5,108 bases of DNA. It comes from Nodosilinea sp. BSH.14 (GTDB lineage: Bacteria > Cyanobacteriota > Cyanobacteriia > Phormidesmidales > Phormidesmidaceae). This document shows, in pieces, positions 3,922-5,108 of the stretch. The stretch lies in contig JALQST010000251.1 of assembly GCA_023264315.1 (NCBI GenBank), positions 1 to 5,108 on the forward strand, given 5' to 3'. The translations under genes were made by a program, and so were the position numbers. The notes beneath the pieces are model-generated. The model was not told the DNA's origin. It saw nothing but the letters and a program-made list of their open reading frames with translations, and searched no databases. Every line of letters begins with the position of its first letter. The stretch's first letter is position 1.

Positions 3922-5108
3922 ATGACCCTGGGCATAACCGCCATTGCGGTGATTTTGATTACAGCCGCGAGTTTTACCCTGCTCGGACTGTTGCAGGCCA
4001 GCTGCCACACCATCAGCCTGGAGGACTACCTGGTGAGCCGCAACCGGGTAGGCACGGGCATGGCCTTGGCTACCATCGTGGCCAGCGCCATGGGGGCCTG
4101 GATTTTGTTTAGCCCGCCGGAGGTGGGGGCCACCAGCGGCATCGCCGGAATTGTGGGCTACTGCATTGGGCAGGCCACCCCCGCCGCTCTGTTTGCCTTT
4201 ATGGGAACACGGATGCGGCTTCTCATGCCAGCGGGCCATTCGCTGAACGAATACGTGCTGCACCGCTTTGGGCAGGCCATGTATCGGCTGACTCTGGCGA
4301 TTGTGGTGTTTTATATGTTTGTCTACCTGGCGGCGGAACTGACGGCCATCGCTAAAGCCGTGGAACTGATGGCCGGGGTGCCCCTCTGGCTAACGGCCCT
4401 GCTGGTGATTTCCGCCGTGTTCATCTACACCTTGGTGGGTGGCCTGGAGGCGACGATTTTCACCGATGCCGTGCAGTTTGCGGTGATTGTGCCCCTGCTG
4501 CTGCTGAGCTTTGGCATCGCCGTCTTTGCCCTAGGCGGCTGGGGCAGTGCGGTGGCCCCGGTGCGGGATGCGGCTCCCCAGTTGTTGACCCTCGCCAACG
4601 GGCCAGGGATTAAGTTTGGCGCGACCTTGGTGATTGCGGTGATTTCCGCCGAAATGTTCAACCAAACCAACTGGCAGCGGGTCTATGCCTGCAAATCCGA
4701 CACCGTGGTGCGCCGCTCCTTTTTGGGATCGTTCCTGGTGATTTGGCCGATGCTGTTCATCTCCGGGCTGCTGGGTATTGTGGCCATGCACTTTGGGTTT
4801 AATGACGACCGGGCCTTTTTCTCGCTGATTCAAGCCCTAGAACTCCCGGGCTGGGTGAGCATCGCCGTCCTCGTCCTCGTGTTAGCCCTGGTGATGAGCA
4901 GCCTCGATTCCCTGTTGAACGGCATCGCTAGTCTGTTCACCACCGACCTACTGCGAATTTTCCCCGAAAAGTCCACCAACGGCATCCTCAACCTCACCCG
5001 TGGGCTAACCCTGGTGATCGGCATTCCCGCGATTCTAATCGCCGCCCGGGGCTACAACGTTCTCTACCTGTTCCTGCTGGCAGACTTGGTCTGTGCCGGA
5101 GCGCTGTT
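3922..5108 (+). CDS. Sodium:solute symporter (SSS family), putative thiamine or thiamine-precursor transporter, 3' partial
   Basis: An inner-membrane secondary transporter, expected to use the sodium gradient to import a small solute. The 395 visible residues run off the window; SSS proteins are usually about 480-550 residues, so the last helices are missing. About eleven hydrophobic segments are visible, roughly at 4-24, 45-63, 72-93, 123-143, 154-172, 180-205, 232-246, 268-290, 312-333, 357-375 and 378-395. SSS hallmarks are GGLEATIFTDAVQ (173-185; GGxxAxxxTDxxQ), NWQRVYACK (250-258) and MSSLDSLLN (325-333), whose Ser pair corresponds to the Na2 sodium-site serines of vSGLT. The ATG at 3922 has a strong Shine-Dalgarno. 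SSS members carry sugars, proline, pantothenate, urea and others, and the sequence alone does not give the substrate. The TPP riboswitch directly upstream makes thiamine, its pyrimidine (HMP) or its thiazole moiety the best guess. An SSS protein called ThiV has been predicted from similar context in other bacteria and archaea (recalled, not checked). Confidence 0.93.
   Translation, partial: MTLGITAIAVILITAASFTLLGLLQASCHTISLEDYLVSRNRVGTGMALATIVASAMGAWILFSPPEVGATSGIAGIVGYCIGQATPAALFAFMGTRMRLLMPAGHSLNEYVLHRFGQAMYRLTLAIVVFYMFVYLAAELTAIAKAVELMAGVPLWLTALLVISAVFIYTLVGGLEATIFTDAVQFAVIVPLLLLSFGIAVFALGGWGSAVAPVRDAAPQLLTLANGPGIKFGATLVIAVISAEMFNQTNWQRVYACKSDTVVRRSFLGSFLVIWPMLFISGLLGIVAMHFGFNDDRAFFSLIQALELPGWVSIAVLVLVLALVMSSLDSLLNGIASLFTTDLLRIFPEKSTNGILNLTRGLTLVIGIPAILIAARGYNVLYLFLLADLVCAGAL

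Noticed and set aside
3774..4112. Leader frame running from the riboswitch leader into the transporter gene
   Set aside because: It overlaps the transporter in another frame, covers the ribosome-site hairpin, and has no ribosome site of its own.
3907..4263. 118-codon minus-strand frame opposite the transporter start
   Set aside because: It is antisense to a clear SSS-family protein and its His/Gly/Gln-rich composition looks non-coding.
1..5108. Search for HIP1 octamers, CRISPR repeats, tRNA genes and insertion-sequence ends
   Set aside because: By eye no GCGATCGC, regularly spaced repeats, tRNA-like cloverleaf or terminal inverted repeats with a transposase were found.

Overview
The window reads as chromosomal DNA of a GC-rich bacterium, most likely a cyanobacterium. 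The lineage call rests on protein character: a MutL of the endonuclease-motif type whose N-terminal sequence (around DSLAAVVREL) is of the cyanobacterial kind as I remember it, a cysteine-less rhodanese-like protein of a type I associate with cyanobacteria, and a stand-alone DUF2470 protein paired with a small [2Fe-2S] ferredoxin. The genus cannot be fixed from the sequence. The octamer GCGATCGC (HIP1), common in many cyanobacteria, was not seen here, so it gives no support. No transposon, CRISPR, tRNA or rRNA was seen.

Layout: (1) 85-1911, minus strand, mutL (mismatch repair). (2) 1912-2066, a divergent intergenic region with a candidate promoter for (3) 2067-2441, plus strand, a rhodanese-fold protein with Gly where the catalytic Cys should be. 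(4) 2442-2500, a strong hairpin between two convergent genes. (5) 2501-3045, minus strand, a two-gene operon: DUF2470 protein followed by a [2Fe-2S] ferredoxin, joined by a TAATG stop/start overlap. (6) 3182-3616, plus strand, an unrecognised 144-residue protein. (7) 3605-3921, a good sigma70-type promoter, a clear TPP riboswitch aptamer and a leader of about 200 nt ending in a hairpin that would mask the Shine-Dalgarno sequence. (8) 3922 to the window edge, plus strand, a sodium:solute symporter (SSS family), cut off by the window end.

The most notable unit is regions 7 and 8. An SSS-family transporter sits directly behind a TPP riboswitch with its own promoter. This implies that the symporter imports thiamine or a thiamine precursor and is shut off when TPP is plentiful. 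The leader offers a concrete mechanism: a 9-bp stem between 3883-3891 and 3908-3916 covers the whole ribosome binding site, which suggests translational rather than transcriptional control. The other genes look like ordinary housekeeping or conserved hypothetical genes with no evident functional link to the transporter.
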